NCBI GenBank assembly: GCA_025937235.1
Contig: JAICRU010000028.1
Location: forward strand, 1 to 34,021
Direction of reading: 5' to 3'
Length of the DNA stretch: 34,021 nucleotides
DNA from: Acidimicrobiia bacterium
GTDB taxonomy: Bacteria > Actinomycetota > Acidimicrobiia > Spongiisociales > ZC4RG35
The position numbers and the translations under genes are program-made. The notes beneath the pieces were generated by a model that saw only the letters and a list, made by a program, of their open reading frames with translations, did not search any database and was not told where the DNA came from. Of the stretch, positions 14,359 through 21,950 are shown piece by piece (the stretch's first letter is position 1; the number at the start of each line of letters is the position of its first letter).

Positions 14359-14912
14359 TCCGACGGATTGGCTTCACCCTCGTGATGGTGATGGTCGCGG
14401 CATGCACGCCCGGACCGGATGTGCCCTCTGCCACCGCTCCCCCGGCCACGACCACCACCCTCCCGCCGACCACGACGGTCACAGTCATGTCCGACGTCGC
14501 GGTCGACGAGTTCCGCTCATGTCTCGCCGATCGCGGGCTCGAGATCGAGGAGGTGCCGCTTGACGCCACCGGGCATCCTCGTCTCGACCTGGTCATGGTC
14601 ACTCTCGATTTCTCAGACCCCGCCACGGCCGACGCCGTGTCGACATGCTCGGAGCTCCTCGAGACAGGAGCCCTGGACTTCGGGGACGACGACGTCCTGC
14701 GCCAACAGATCCTCGAGCAGCTCCAGGAGTTCAGCCGGTGCATGGTCGAACTAGGGGTGGAGGACTTCCCTGACCCGGTCCCCGGTTTCGTTGGTGTCGG
14801 CTCACCGTTTCCCGTTGCCGAGATCCCGTATTCGGATCCGGGCTTCACCACCGCGGTCACTGCCTGCCGGCAAGTCCTCCTCGAGGCTCTGCCCGGGGCT
14901 CCCGAGGGTTGA
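14355..14912 (+). CDS. Predicted lipoprotein
   Basis: A 185-residue protein from GTG 14355, which overlaps the upstream stop (GTGA) and has GGAGG at 14347-14351 just before it. The N-terminus is a lipoprotein signal: MIRRIGFTLVMVMVAAC, with a VAAC lipobox. A Thr/Pro linker (PPATTTTLPPTTTVTV) follows, then a domain with spaced cysteines (FRSCLADRG, VSTCSELLE, FSRCMVELG, VTACRQVLL) that may form disulfides outside the cell. The repeated 'C..L' helices resemble small secreted helical domains of other actinobacteria. No function is recognised. Coupling to the EtfD-like gene could be incidental. Confidence 0.8.
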   Translation: MIRRIGFTLVMVMVAACTPGPDVPSATAPPATTTTLPPTTTVTVMSDVAVDEFRSCLADRGLEIEEVPLDATGHPRLDLVMVTLDFSDPATADAVSTCSELLETGALDFGDDDVLRQQILEQLQEFSRCMVELGVEDFPDPVPGFVGVGSPFPVAEIPYSDPGFTTAVTACRQVLLEALPGAPEG

Positions 14913-14927
14913 AGCGCCGATTCGGCC

Positions 14928-14933
14928 TACGAT
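14928..14933 (+). promoter_or_regulatory. -10 box (TACGAT) for clpS
   Basis: TACGAT ends nine bases before the GTG at 14943, in the 30-base gap after the lipoprotein gene. No Shine-Dalgarno sequence is seen. Confidence 0.4.
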
Positions 14934-14942
14934 CGTCGTCCG

Positions 14943-15227
14943 GTGATCTCACAGCCCGCACCCGTCATCCATCCCGACACCGGCGAAGACCAGGACATCG
15001 ACCGACCATGGCAGGTGGTGGTGTGGAACGACCCGGTCAACACGATGTCCTACGTGGTCTATGTGTTCAGGAAGCTCTTCGGCTACGACGAGAACAAGGC
15101 GACGCTCCTCATGCTCCAGGTCCATCACGAGGGCCGGGCCATCGTATCGGACGGCCCACGGGAGAAGGCCGAGGTCGATTGCTACCGCCTCCATGGCCAC
15201 GGTCTCTGGGCCACGATGGAGCAATGA
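14943..15227 (+). CDS. clpS: ClpS adaptor of the Clp protease
   Basis: A 94-residue ClpS. The core '[72 protein letters not shown]' includes the N-degron pocket ([11 protein letters not shown]) and the ClpC/A-docking face ([11 protein letters not shown]). ClpS brings proteins with bulky N-terminal residues to the ClpCP or ClpAP protease. GTG start. Its stop overlaps the start of the DUF2017 gene, an arrangement also found in Mycobacterium tuberculosis (Rv1331-Rv1332), which supports both calls. Confidence 0.95.
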   Translation: MISQPAPVIHPDTGEDQDIDRPWQVVVWNDPVNTMSYVVYVFRKLFGYDENKATLLMLQVHHEGRAIVSDGPREKAEVDCYRLHGHGLWATMEQ

Positions 15228-15685
15228 TGGCTCGTCGATTCAAGGCGGTGAGGGGCGGGATCGATGTCGATCTCACCCCCGACGAGAAGGAGCTCCTCTC
15301 CGGGCTGCTCGAGGTCCTGGCCGGTATTCCTGCGACCGGGGACGATCCCGCCTCGAGACGTCTCCACGTGCCGGTGTACCTCGACGATCCGGAGTCGAAC
15401 GAGGAGTGGTGGCGGCTCATGGAGGGCGAGCTGGCGTCGGCGAGATCCGACGACCGCGGCGTCTTCGAGCGGACCATCACCGACAAGGGACATCGGCACC
15501 TCAGCAACGACGAGGCGGATGCCTTCCTGAGAGTGCTCAATGAGGGCAGGCTGGTCCTTGGGGCCAGGTTCGGCCTCGAAGTCGAGGAGGACCACGATCA
15601 TCTGCCGGAGGACCAGCGGGAGATCATGGACTATCTGGGCTGGCTCCTGGAGGACCTCACCCTCGAGTTGAGCCGATCCCTCTGA
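15227..15685 (+). CDS. DUF2017 family protein
   Basis: A 152-residue actinobacterial DUF2017 protein: basic start '[34 protein letters not shown]', a middle 'VPVYLDDPESNEEWWRLMEGEL', and a helical end 'AFLRVLNEGRLVLGARFGLE...IMDYLGWLLEDLTLELSRSL'. ATG 15227 has GGAG (15218-15221) five bases before it; the overlapping ATG at 15224 is equally in frame and would add one Met. Function is unknown, but the stable pairing with clpS suggests a link with regulated proteolysis (inference). The gene is followed by a 6-bp hairpin at 15695-15710. Confidence 0.88.
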   Translation: MARRFKAVRGGIDVDLTPDEKELLSGLLEVLAGIPATGDDPASRRLHVPVYLDDPESNEEWWRLMEGELASARSDDRGVFERTITDKGHRHLSNDEADAFLRVLNEGRLVLGARFGLEVEEDHDHLPEDQREIMDYLGWLLEDLTLELSRSL

Positions 15686-15694
15686 CCGTGTGGC

Positions 15695-15710
15695 CGAGAT
15701 CAACATCTCG
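15695..15710. repeat. Small perfect hairpin after DUF2017 gene
   Basis: CGAGAT (15695-15700), loop CAAC, ATCTCG (15705-15710). It begins ten bases after the DUF2017 stop and ends ten bases before a possible -10 (TAGGTT, 15721-15726) of the next gene. It may be a weak terminator or an operator; there is no T-run. Confidence 0.4.
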
Positions 15711-15720
15711 ACGATTGGAG

Positions 15721-15777
15721 TAGGTTCGTCGGCTCGCCTCGGTTGGACCAAGGGGAGTCCCGCCGGGCGGGAGGTGA
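15721..15777 (+). promoter_or_regulatory. Leader of baeRF gene with inverted repeat overlapping the ribosome site
   Basis: A possible -10, TAGGTT (15721-15726), would give a leader of roughly 48 bases. It ends with TCCCGCC-G-GGCGGGA (15758-15772), a 7-bp inverted repeat whose right arm runs into GGAGGTGA (15770-15777), a near-complete match to the 16S rRNA tail four to five bases before the TTG at 15781. Pairing could hide the ribosome site; this is inference. Confidence 0.4.
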
Positions 15778-15780
15778 CTG

Positions 15781-16890
15781 TTGCTAGCAGACCCGATCGC
15801 CGAGTTGAGAAGCCCTTCGGGATCCCTCATCTCGGTGTACCTGGGTCGCCCCAGCCCGGGTGGGATGACCGCTCTGCTCACCGATCTGCTCCGTCCGGTT
15901 CGTGAGGCGGCAGAGGAGAAGGAGCGCCCGGTTCAGAAATCGGTGCGAGCCGACGTCGAGCGCATCCACGACCATGCCGAGCGTCTCGAGGGGGATGCCG
16001 CCCCCGGTTATGCGATCTTCGCCTCGGACATGGATGGCCTGTTCACGGTGGAGGCACTGGCACACCGGGTGCCCAACGTCTCGTCGCTGGGCCCTCGCCC
16101 CTATCTTCGGCCACTGCGGGCGGCGCCCAAGGCGCTGCGGGCGGGTGTGATCGTGGCCGACCGGTCCCAATCGCGGGTCTTCGTCGCCTCGGGCAACCTC
16201 ATCGACGAGGTCACGTCGCCGCTGATCGCCGACATCGGGAAACCCAACTTCGGGGGCTTTGCCGGCTACGAGGAGCACGGGGTGAGGGGCCGAGCGGACG
16301 AGGTGTCCAACCGCATGTGGCGGGAGGCTGGGTTGATCCTCCTCGAGAAACATCAGGAGCGACCATTCGACTTCCTGGCGATCGGCGGGCATGGCGAGTT
16401 GGTCGAGGACATCGTCCGCACCCTCCACCCCTATCTGGACCGGCTTCATCGCTCCACATTCCATGCCGGCCCGCAGACGGTGTCGATCCCCGCTCTCCGT
16501 CGGGAGCTGGCCGGGCGGGCCGACGAGGTGAGGCGCCTGGATGAGACGGAGCTGGCCAATCGCGTCTGTGACACCGCCCTGAGTGACGGTCAGGCGGTCC
16601 TCGGTGTGACCGCGGTCCTGGCGGCGTGCAACGCCCAGGCGATCGATTCTCTCGTCGTGGCCGGAGAGTTCCGTCGGGCCGGTGCGATGTGCGACAACTG
16701 TGGGTTCCTCGCCCGGTCCGGGACCGTATGCCCGGTGTGCGGCTCGGTCATGTTCCAGGTGGATGACATCGTGGCCGCGGCCATGGAGGCGACAGTGGGT
16801 GCCGGGGGACGCACCCATCAGCTGGTGGTGTCCTCCCCACTCGATGCCCACGGGGTCGGCGCCCTCACCCGATTCGCCCTGAGCCCCTAG
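15781..16890 (+). CDS. baeRF family protein (bacterial archaeo-eukaryotic release factor-like)
   Basis: A 369-residue protein resembling the eRF1/Vms1-like domains found in bacteria. The N-terminal part '[15 protein letters not shown]' opens an eRF1 domain-1-like region; '[23 protein letters not shown]' is the strand-rich core; '[26 protein letters not shown]' is the helix with conserved basic residues; '[24 protein letters not shown]' and a domain-3-like region follow. A zinc ribbon with Cys304, Cys307, Cys317 and Cys320 (CDNCG, CPVCG) is near the C-terminus. No GGQ motif is visible, so peptidyl-tRNA cleavage by the classical mechanism is doubtful. A ribosome-rescue or stress role is inference. 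The TTG start is chosen for its strong Shine-Dalgarno sequence. Confidence 0.72.
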   Translation: MLADPIAELRSPSGSLISVYLGRPSPGGMTALLTDLLRPVREAAEEKERPVQKSVRADVERIHDHAERLEGDAAPGYAIFASDMDGLFTVEALAHRVPNVSSLGPRPYLRPLRAAPKALRAGVIVADRSQSRVFVASGNLIDEVTSPLIADIGKPNFGGFAGYEEHGVRGRADEVSNRMWREAGLILLEKHQERPFDFLAIGGHGELVEDIVRTLHPYLDRLHRSTFHAGPQTVSIPALRRELAGRADEVRRLDETELANRVCDTALSDGQAVLGVTAVLAACNAQAIDSLVVAGEFRRAGAMCDNCGFLARSGTVCPVCGSVMFQVDDIVAAAMEATVGAGGRTHQLVVSSPLDAHGVGALTRFALSP

Positions 16891-16912
16891 GCCCCCGGCT
16901 CCCGCCCGCCGG

Positions 16913-16918
16913 TACGAT
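16913..16918 (+). promoter_or_regulatory. -10 box (TACGAT) for xdhC operon
   Basis: TACGAT ends six bases before the ATG at 16925 in the 34-base gap after the baeRF gene. No Shine-Dalgarno sequence. It would drive the two XdhC genes and the MocA-like gene. Confidence 0.5.
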
Positions 16919-16924
16919 TGGCGC

Positions 16925-17233
16925 ATGCGTGAGACGCTGGCACAACGGCAAAGATGGGTCGACCAGGGCAAGAGCGTGGCCAAGGCGACCGTGGTCAAGG
17001 CCTACGGGTCGGCCCCCCGTGGCCCGGGCTCGCTCATGCTGGTCTCCTCTGACGGTGAGATGGAGGGCTCGGTGTCAGGAGGCTGTGTCGAGAACGATGT
17101 GGTCGTACGTGCCCTGTCGGTGTTGGAGAACGGCGAGCCCGAGCTGGTGACATATGGCATCGCCGACGACGAAGCGTTCGCGGTCGGCCTGGCGTGCGGC
17201 GGGACGATCCAGGTCTACATAGAGCCGTGGTGA
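16925..17233 (+). CDS. XdhC/CoxI N-terminal domain protein
   Basis: A 102-residue protein consisting only of the XdhC_CoxI domain: '[47 protein letters not shown]', with the conserved GSVSGGCVE turn holding the Cys, then '[24 protein letters not shown]' with the second conserved Cys-Gly-Gly. XdhC proteins bind molybdenum cofactor, help its sulfuration and insert it into xanthine dehydrogenase or CO dehydrogenase-type enzymes. In many bacteria this domain is fused to the Rossmann domain encoded by the next gene; here the two are separate and overlap by four bases. Confidence 0.88.
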   Translation: MRETLAQRQRWVDQGKSVAKATVVKAYGSAPRGPGSLMLVSSDGEMEGSVSGGCVENDVVVRALSVLENGEPELVTYGIADDEAFAVGLACGGTIQVYIEPW

Positions 17234-17985
17234 CGTCGCCGGTTCTCGACGCAACCAAGAACCTGATCGAGAAGGACGCCTTCGGTGTCGTCATCACCGT
17301 CATCGCCGGACCGGGCGCCGGCGCCAAGGCGGTGCTCGACTCCGAGGCAGTGGTGGTCGCCGGCTCGATTCCCGACCGACTCGAAGCCCCGGTCCGATCT
17401 GATGCCTCGCAGCTGATGGCGCGAGAGGCCAGCAACACCCTGGCCTACACCGGGGGGGAGGTCTTCTTCGAGGTGATCGCCCCCCGGCCCCGTCTCTTCG
17501 TTTTCGGGGCCGTCCACATCGCCCAAGAGCTGGTCCAGCACGCCGGCCTCCTCGGATTTCACACCGTCGTGGCCGACCCGCGACCTGCCTTCGTGACCGA
17601 GGAGCGCTTCCCCGGCACCGACGAGCGAAGGGTCGGCTGGCCAGGAGACGTCGTCACCGGTCAAGACCTCGACTCACGCACCTTTGTCGTAGTCCTCACC
17701 CATGATCGGCGCTTCGAGGACCCTCTCTGGCCGTTGGTGCTGCCCACAGACGTCCGCTACATCGGTGCGATGGGCTCCTCCAAGACCAGTGCCGCCCGAA
17801 GACAGCGGTTGCTCGAGGCCGGCTTCACCGAGGATCGGGTCGATCGCATTCACGGCCCGATCGGGCTGGACATCGGCTCACGGGCCGCCGGCGAGGTCGC
17901 TATCGCCATCCTTGGGGAGATGATCGCCGTCCGCTACCTGCACGACCAGGAGCCCGTGCTCCAGGGCCGCCCGGTTCGTCTCTGA
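17230..17985 (+). CDS. XdhC Rossmann-domain protein
   Basis: A 251-residue protein with a further XdhC/CoxI-like region in the first ~90 residues ('[30 protein letters not shown]') and an XdhC Rossmann domain from ~95: '[35 protein letters not shown]', '[19 protein letters not shown]', '[59 protein letters not shown]'. The last block is the strongest family signature. GTG at 17230 gives a GTGA overlap with the upstream stop; GTG at 17227 is the alternative. It should act with the preceding small protein in molybdenum hydroxylase maturation. Confidence 0.87.
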   Translation: MTSPVLDATKNLIEKDAFGVVITVIAGPGAGAKAVLDSEAVVVAGSIPDRLEAPVRSDASQLMAREASNTLAYTGGEVFFEVIAPRPRLFVFGAVHIAQELVQHAGLLGFHTVVADPRPAFVTEERFPGTDERRVGWPGDVVTGQDLDSRTFVVVLTHDRRFEDPLWPLVLPTDVRYIGAMGSSKTSAARRQRLLEAGFTEDRVDRIHGPIGLDIGSRAAGEVAIAILGEMIAVRYLHDQEPVLQGRPVRL

Positions 17986-18602
17986 TGTCCATCGCCGCCG
18001 TGGTGCTGGCAGCAGGTGAGTCACGTCGCCTGGGCAGGGCGAAGCAGCTCGAGCCCTGGGGAGACTCCAATCTCCTCACCCATGTCGTCGCCCGCACCCG
18101 TGAGTTCCCGGTCGAGGAGGTATGGGTCGTATTGGGCCACGATCACCAGCACATCCTCGAGGCCTCGGACCTGGGCGACGCCGGTGTGATCGAGAACCCG
18201 GAGTGGGCGGAAGGCATTGCGTCGTCGATCAGGGTCGCCCTCGATGCCTTGACCCGTCTGTCTCGGGCCGACAAGGCGCTCATCGTGATGGGGGATCAGC
18301 CGTCGGTCCCCGTCGAAGTCGTCGAGGAGCTCATCGCCTCACATGCCCGCTCCGACCACCCGGTGAGCCTGCCCAAGTACCGGTACAACTGGGGCAACCC
18401 GGTCCTGGTCGACCGTCTGTTGTGGCCACGTCTCATGTCACTCGAGGGGGACGACGGGGCACAGCGTCTCTGGCGCGCCCACCCCGAGTGGGTCAACGAG
18501 GTCTGGTTCTCCGACCTCGCCCCCCCGCGACGTCGACACCGAGACCGACATCGTCGAATTACGTCCCAGACAGCCGGGTTCGGGCTGAGCTCATCGGTAT
18601 AG
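17985..18602 (+). CDS. MocA/MobA-like molybdenum cofactor nucleotidyltransferase, apparent frameshift near 3' end
   Basis: As read, 205 residues of the NTP_transf_3 family. The start has 'VVLAAGESRRLGRAKQLEPWGDSNLL', the nucleotide-binding LAAGxSxRxGxxK motif, and 'VMGDQPSVP' holds the metal-binding Asp. It would transfer CMP or GMP to molybdopterin for the enzyme served by the XdhC proteins; its ATG overlaps their stop by one base. After WFSDLAPP the frame becomes Arg/Ser-rich and unlike the family. Removing one C from the run of seven at 18520-18526 gives PRDVDTETDIVELRPR and a stop at 18586-18588, restoring the conserved DVDT ending. Either a sequencing error, a real mutation or frameshifting explains this. 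Confidence 0.82.
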   Translation: MSIAAVVLAAGESRRLGRAKQLEPWGDSNLLTHVVARTREFPVEEVWVVLGHDHQHILEASDLGDAGVIENPEWAEGIASSIRVALDALTRLSRADKALIVMGDQPSVPVEVVEELIASHARSDHPVSLPKYRYNWGNPVLVDRLLWPRLMSLEGDDGAQRLWRAHPEWVNEVWFSDLAPPRRRHRDRHRRITSQTAGFGLSSSV

Positions 18603-18641
18603 AGTCGGGACGTCTGGTTCACTCTGGCGCTGAAGGAACAC

Positions 18642-19040
18642 ATGACTCGGATCGATCAGGTGGCGGGCATCAGCCACAAGGACGCCACCAAGCTGCGCAA
18701 GGCGGGGGTTCGCACGAGCAACGGCCTCATCGCAGCCGCCGCAGATCGGAAGGGGAGGGCCGACCTCGCCGCCGCCACGGGTCTGGACTCACGGGACATC
18801 CAACTCTGGGTGAACCACTCCGACCTGCTCCGGGTACGCGGTGTCGGAGCCGAGTATGCCGAGCTGCTCACAGCAGCAGGTGTCGACACCTTGCGTGATC
18901 TGCGCCGCCGCAACCCGACGGCCCTGCTCGCCAAGATCATCGGTCTCAACGGCAGCAACCGTGTGGTGCAGCGTCTTCCCACGGAAGCCATGGTCGAGGT
19001 ATGGATCGAGGCTGCCAAGGAGATGGATCCCAGCGTTTGA
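18642..19040 (+). CDS. DUF4332 helix-hairpin-helix protein
   Basis: A 132-residue DUF4332 protein with paired helix-hairpin-helix units: 'IDQVAGISHKDATKLRKAGVRTSNGLIAAAADRKGRADLAAATGL' and 'LLRVRGVGAEYAELLTAAGVDTLRDLRRRNPTALLAKI'. Such repeats usually bind nucleic acid or serve as protein contacts; the specific role is not known. AAGGA at 18633-18637 sits four bases before the ATG, and TAGAGT at 18599-18604 may be its -10, giving a short leader. The promoter would overlap the last codons of the unshifted MocA frame, which agrees with that gene ending at 18588. A strong terminator follows at once. Confidence 0.85.
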   Translation: MTRIDQVAGISHKDATKLRKAGVRTSNGLIAAAADRKGRADLAAATGLDSRDIQLWVNHSDLLRVRGVGAEYAELLTAAGVDTLRDLRRRNPTALLAKIIGLNGSNRVVQRLPTEAMVEVWIEAAKEMDPSV

Positions 19041-19051
19041 GTCCGTGGCAT

Positions 19052-19082
19052 GAGAAAGGGGCCCTTCGAGGGCCCCTTTCTC
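19052..19082. terminator. Strong bidirectional terminator
   Basis: GAGAAAGGGGCCC (19052-19064) pairs perfectly with GGGCCCCTTTCTC (19070-19082) around a TTCGA loop, a 13-bp stem. It lies between the stop of the DUF4332 gene at 19040 and the end of the convergent HBHA-like gene at 19100. The right arm continues as CTTTCTCCTT, a moderately T-rich tail for the plus strand. Confidence 0.85.
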
Positions 19083-19099
19083 CTTGAGGAGGAGTGAGC

Positions 19100-19579
19100 T
19101 CAGGAAGCCTTCTCGGCGGATGCCGAGCCGGTCTTCGATGGGCTCGTCTTCGCTGCGGATGACTTGGTCGTCTTGGCAGCAGAAGGCTTGACGGTGCCGG
19201 TCTTCGTAGCCGGCTTCTTGGCGGGCGCCTTGGCCGGCTCAGCCGGCTTTGTCGAGACGGCGCTCTTCTCGGGACGGAACGAGTTCCGCCACGTGGCCAG
19301 CATGTCCTCGAGCTGGTCGCGCAGTTTGCCGACCTGCTCCTTGGCCTGGTCGAGGTCGACCTTCGACGAGATCTCCTCGACGACCTTGCCATCGGAGATG
19401 CGGCCCACGACCTTCTCACCTTCGACGGCCCACTTGTCGATCGCCTTCTCGGCGGCCTGGCCGTAACCGGTGGCGTTCTCGCTCAGCCTGGTGCGGATAT
19501 CACCGGCCTTGTCGCCCACCTTGCGGGCGGCGACGACTGGAGCCCCGACGACGGCGTAGAGCACGTTCTTGGTCTTCAT
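19100..19579 (-). CDS. HBHA-like protein (heparin-binding hemagglutinin family)
   Basis: A 159-residue protein in two parts. Residues 1-95 are a predicted helical region with coiled-coil character (MKTKNVLYAVVGAPVVAARKVGDKAGD, then DLDQAKEQVGKLRDQLEDMLATWRNSF). Residues 105-159 are a low-complexity Lys/Ala/Pro/Thr/Ser tail of the kind that binds heparin or DNA. This matches mycobacterial HBHA in plan, though shorter. The immediate upstream gene encodes an XRE regulator, as Rv0474 precedes hbhA (Rv0475) in M. tuberculosis, which supports the call. An AGGAG lies just before the ATG, and only one base separates it from the regulator's stop. Alternatives are a phasin-like or nucleoid-associated protein. 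It lacks a signal peptide. Confidence 0.65.
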   Translation of the reverse strand: MKTKNVLYAVVGAPVVAARKVGDKAGDIRTRLSENATGYGQAAEKAIDKWAVEGEKVVGRISDGKVVEEISSKVDLDQAKEQVGKLRDQLEDMLATWRNSFRPEKSAVSTKPAEPAKAPAKKPATKTGTVKPSAAKTTKSSAAKTSPSKTGSASAEKAS

Positions 19580-19580
19580 G

Positions 19581-19949
19581 TCACTCCTGTTCGGTCTGGT
19601 TCACGTGTGACCCATTGGAATGGATCAACGCCTTGTACATGTCGAGCAGCACCTTCTTCTCGCTGGCGCTGAGCAGGTTGTCTGCCTCGATCGCCTCGTA
19701 GATGCTCGGCGACTCCAGCTCCGTGTCGATGAAGCCGGCCCTGGAGTACAGGGTGTTGGCAGAGATCTCGAGTGCCCGGGAAAGACGGCCCAGGATCTCA
19801 GCCGAGGGCTTGCGGATCCCGCGCTCTATCTGGGATAGATAGGGGTTGGAGATCCCGGCCCGTTCCGCCAGACGGCGAAGTGAGAGGTTGGCCCTCTCCC
19901 GCTGCTGGTGGATGAACTCGCCGAGGTCGTTGTGCTTGCTCTGGTTCAC
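19581..19949 (-). CDS. XRE-family transcriptional regulator
   Basis: A 122-residue protein with an N-terminal helix-turn-helix of lambda-Cro type: 'DLGEFIHQQRERANLSLRRLAERAGISNPYLSQIERGIRKPSAEILGRLSRALEI' (about residues 9-63), where LRRLAERAGISNPYLSQIE covers the recognition helices. The rest ('LYSRAGFIDTELESPSIYEAIEADNLLSASEKKVLLDMYKALI') is a helical C-terminal part as in Rv0474-type regulators. GTG start, with a -10 eight bases upstream. The repeated TGCAAGC sites over its own promoter suggest it represses itself and the HBHA-like gene in the same operon. The inducing signal cannot be seen from sequence. Confidence 0.9.
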   Translation of the reverse strand: MNQSKHNDLGEFIHQQRERANLSLRRLAERAGISNPYLSQIERGIRKPSAEILGRLSRALEISANTLYSRAGFIDTELESPSIYEAIEADNLLSASEKKVLLDMYKALIHSNGSHVNQTEQE

Positions 19950-19953
19950 TTAA

Positions 19954-19988
19954 TGCAAGCATACTGCAAGCTGCTTGCAACTGCAAGC
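19954..19988. promoter_or_regulatory. Operator array (TGCAAGC repeats) at XRE promoter
   Basis: TGCAAGC occurs at 19954-19960, 19965-19971 and 19982-19988, and inverted (GCTTGCA) at 19973-19979. The first two are 11 bases apart (one turn). The second and third form the 15-bp palindrome TGCAAGC-T-GCTTGCA, and the third and fourth an inverted pair with a 2-base spacer. The minus-strand -10 of the XRE gene, TATGCT (19963-19958), lies among them, eight bases before its GTG. Bound regulator would block the promoter. The 66-base region 19950-20015 holds nothing else that I recognise. Confidence 0.7.
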
Positions 19989-20015
19989 AAAGTGCGTGAT
20001 ATCGTCTAGTGCCCC

Positions 20016-20777
20016 TCACACCAGGGCGGTGCCGATCATGTCGCCGATGAACCAGGCGATCACCCCGCCCACTCCGGCGATGACCAGGTTCTCCAACCCT
20101 GAGGTGAACCAGTTGTTGCGGGCCACCTTCGCCTTGACGATCCCCACCACGAACAACCCGGTGAGGGCGAGCACGGTGGCCCAGAGCAGAGCCTCGTTGG
20201 CATTCTCGAAGATGAGGAATGGAAGCACCACGGGCAGGGCCCCGACCAGGAAGAGCACACCCGAAGCCATCATGGCCCGGTAGGGCGAGCGCCGCTCGGA
20301 TTCGACGAAACCGAACTCCAGCGCCTTCATCGCGTTGAGGATCGCGTCGTCTGACCGGTCGAACGCGGCTACGACCATGTCCACGTCCTCGGGCTGCAGG
20401 CCCATATCCCCGAACATCACGGTGAGTTGGTCGAGCTCCTGTTGCCGATGCTCGCGAATGTGGACCCGCTCCAACTTCAGCTCCGCTTCGAGCACCTGAT
20501 CCTGAGACTTCGTTGCCAGGTACTCACCAGCAGCCATCGAAATAGCCCCGGCCAAAGCGCCGGCAACCGCTGTCAGCAGTACCTGATCGGTCTCGAGACC
20601 GCCGCCGACCACACCGACGACCAGGAGGAAGGTCGACACCAGGCCGTCGTTGACCCCGAGGATGATGTCTCGCCAGTATTGACGGGTCTCACCGATGTGA
20701 GGTTCGTAGGGAGAGTCCTCTCGCAGCACCCTTTTCTCGGTGGCCACGAGCCGATCGTACCAACGCGGGCCGGGCAT
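20016..20777 (-). CDS. VIT1/CCC1 family transporter
   Basis: A 253-residue membrane protein of the vacuolar iron transporter family. 'HIGETRQYWRDIILGVNDGLVSTFLLVVGVVGGG' is the first helix with the family GxNDGLVST motif; 'VLLTAVAGALAGAISMAAGEYLATKSQDQ' is the second with the conserved SMAxGEYL. A cytoplasmic helical region rich in Glu and His ('LEAELKLERVHIREHRQQELDQLTVMFGDMGL') is the likely metal-binding domain. Three further hydrophobic helices end the protein. The usual job is export of Fe2+ or Mn2+ from the cytoplasm. It lies 6 bases after the M20 amidohydrolase gene on the same strand, so they may share a transcript; the two functions have no obvious link. Confidence 0.9.
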   Translation of the reverse strand: MPGPRWYDRLVATEKRVLREDSPYEPHIGETRQYWRDIILGVNDGLVSTFLLVVGVVGGGLETDQVLLTAVAGALAGAISMAAGEYLATKSQDQVLEAELKLERVHIREHRQQELDQLTVMFGDMGLQPEDVDMVVAAFDRSDDAILNAMKALEFGFVESERRSPYRAMMASGVLFLVGALPVVLPFLIFENANEALLWATVLALTGLFVVGIVKAKVARNNWFTSGLENLVIAGVGGVIAWFIGDMIGTALV

Positions 20778-20783
20778 CCCCGA

Positions 20784-21941
20784 TCAGAGACCGTCGATCA
20801 GACCGACCACCGCGGCGATGCCGGCTCGGATGCCGACCCCGATCGTCCCCTCGTCCAGGCTGAACCCCGGCGAGTGCAGGTCATGGCCTCTCCCCGCCGA
20901 CCCGAGCCGGAGCAGGGCACCCGGGGCCACCGACAGGTAGTTGGCGAAATCCTCCCCGCCCATCGAGGGCTCCGTTGGCACCACTACCCCCTCGCCGAGC
21001 AGGTCTGTGATCGCGGCGGCGGCCGTGTTGACCACGGCGTGATCGTTCACCACGGGCGGGATGGCCTGGACGTAATCGAGGGAGTATCTCGCCCCGGACC
21101 ATGCCATCAGGCTGCCGACCGCCTTGTCCATGAGACCCGGGAGGACGTCCCATAGGCCGCGGTCGAGCGTGCGCGCCGTCCCCTGTAGCTCGACCCGAGT
21201 CGGTATGACGTTGGACGTAGTCCCGCCCTGGATCGAGCCAAAGGCCACGGTCAGGATGCTGCGCGCGTCGACGGTCCTCCGCAGGACCCCGGGCAGCTCG
21301 TGGACGAGTCGCGCCGCATCGGCGATGAGGTCAACCGTCTGATGAGGACGGGCTGTGTGCCCGCCGGGCCCTTCGAGTACGAGGGTGAACTTGTCGGCAC
21401 TGGCGGTGATCGGCCCGACCCGGCTCCCGATCTTGCCGGTCTCCAAGGAGGGGTCGATGTGAAACGCGAAGATCCCCTTGAGGCCATCGACGAGGCCTTC
21501 GTCGACGAATTGGCCCGCGCCGCCAGGGAATGCCTCCTCGGCGGGCTGGAAAAGGATCCGGACCCCGGTCGGGGGATCGAGACGACGCAGGGCGACGGCT
21601 ATGCCGAAGGCGATCGCGGCATGTGCATCGTGTCCGCAAGCATGCATCCAGCCCGGGTTCTGTGAGCGTGGGGTGTTCTCTTCGGGCTCTTCGATGGGGA
21701 GGGCGTCCAGATCGGCTCGATAAGCGATCCTGGGCTCCGCCCCGATGTCGAGCCAGAGACCGGTCCGGGGCTTGCGATGGTGATAGGTGATCCCGTTCTC
21801 GTCGAGAGAAGAGGCGATCAGGGCGGTGGTCTGATGCTCTTCGTTGGCTGGCTCCGGGTGGCGGTGGAGCAGACGACGCAGCTCTACCGCCTGGGTCACG
21901 ATCCCGTCGACCAGGACATCGAGATGCTCACGATCGATCAT
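20784..21941 (-). CDS. M20 family amidohydrolase (hippurate/IAA-amino acid hydrolase-like)
   Basis: A 385-residue M20D-type metallohydrolase. Metal ligands are visible in 'HACGHDAH' (His100, Cys102, His104, Asp105, His107), with 'LFQPAEEAFPGGA' carrying the catalytic Glu pair. The dimerisation domain contains 'GGHTARPHQTVDLI' and the C-terminal metal ligand is in the 'GHDLHSPGF' segment; 'PSMGGEDFANYL' is also typical. Such enzymes remove N-acyl groups from amino acids or hydrolyse short dipeptides; the true substrate is not predictable. A TAGCCT -10 lies nine bases before the ATG. Confidence 0.9.
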   Translation of the reverse strand: MIDREHLDVLVDGIVTQAVELRRLLHRHPEPANEEHQTTALIASSLDENGITYHHRKPRTGLWLDIGAEPRIAYRADLDALPIEEPEENTPRSQNPGWMHACGHDAHAAIAFGIAVALRRLDPPTGVRILFQPAEEAFPGGAGQFVDEGLVDGLKGIFAFHIDPSLETGKIGSRVGPITASADKFTLVLEGPGGHTARPHQTVDLIADAARLVHELPGVLRRTVDARSILTVAFGSIQGGTTSNVIPTRVELQGTARTLDRGLWDVLPGLMDKAVGSLMAWSGARYSLDYVQAIPPVVNDHAVVNTAAAAITDLLGEGVVVPTEPSMGGEDFANYLSVAPGALLRLGSAGRGHDLHSPGFSLDEGTIGVGIRAGIAAVVGLIDGL

Positions 21942-21950
21942 CGAGGCGCG

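Noticed and set aside
15690-15905. 71-codon frame overlapping the start of the baeRF gene
   Set aside because: It overlaps a gene with a strong ribosome site, has no family pattern and no good start signal.
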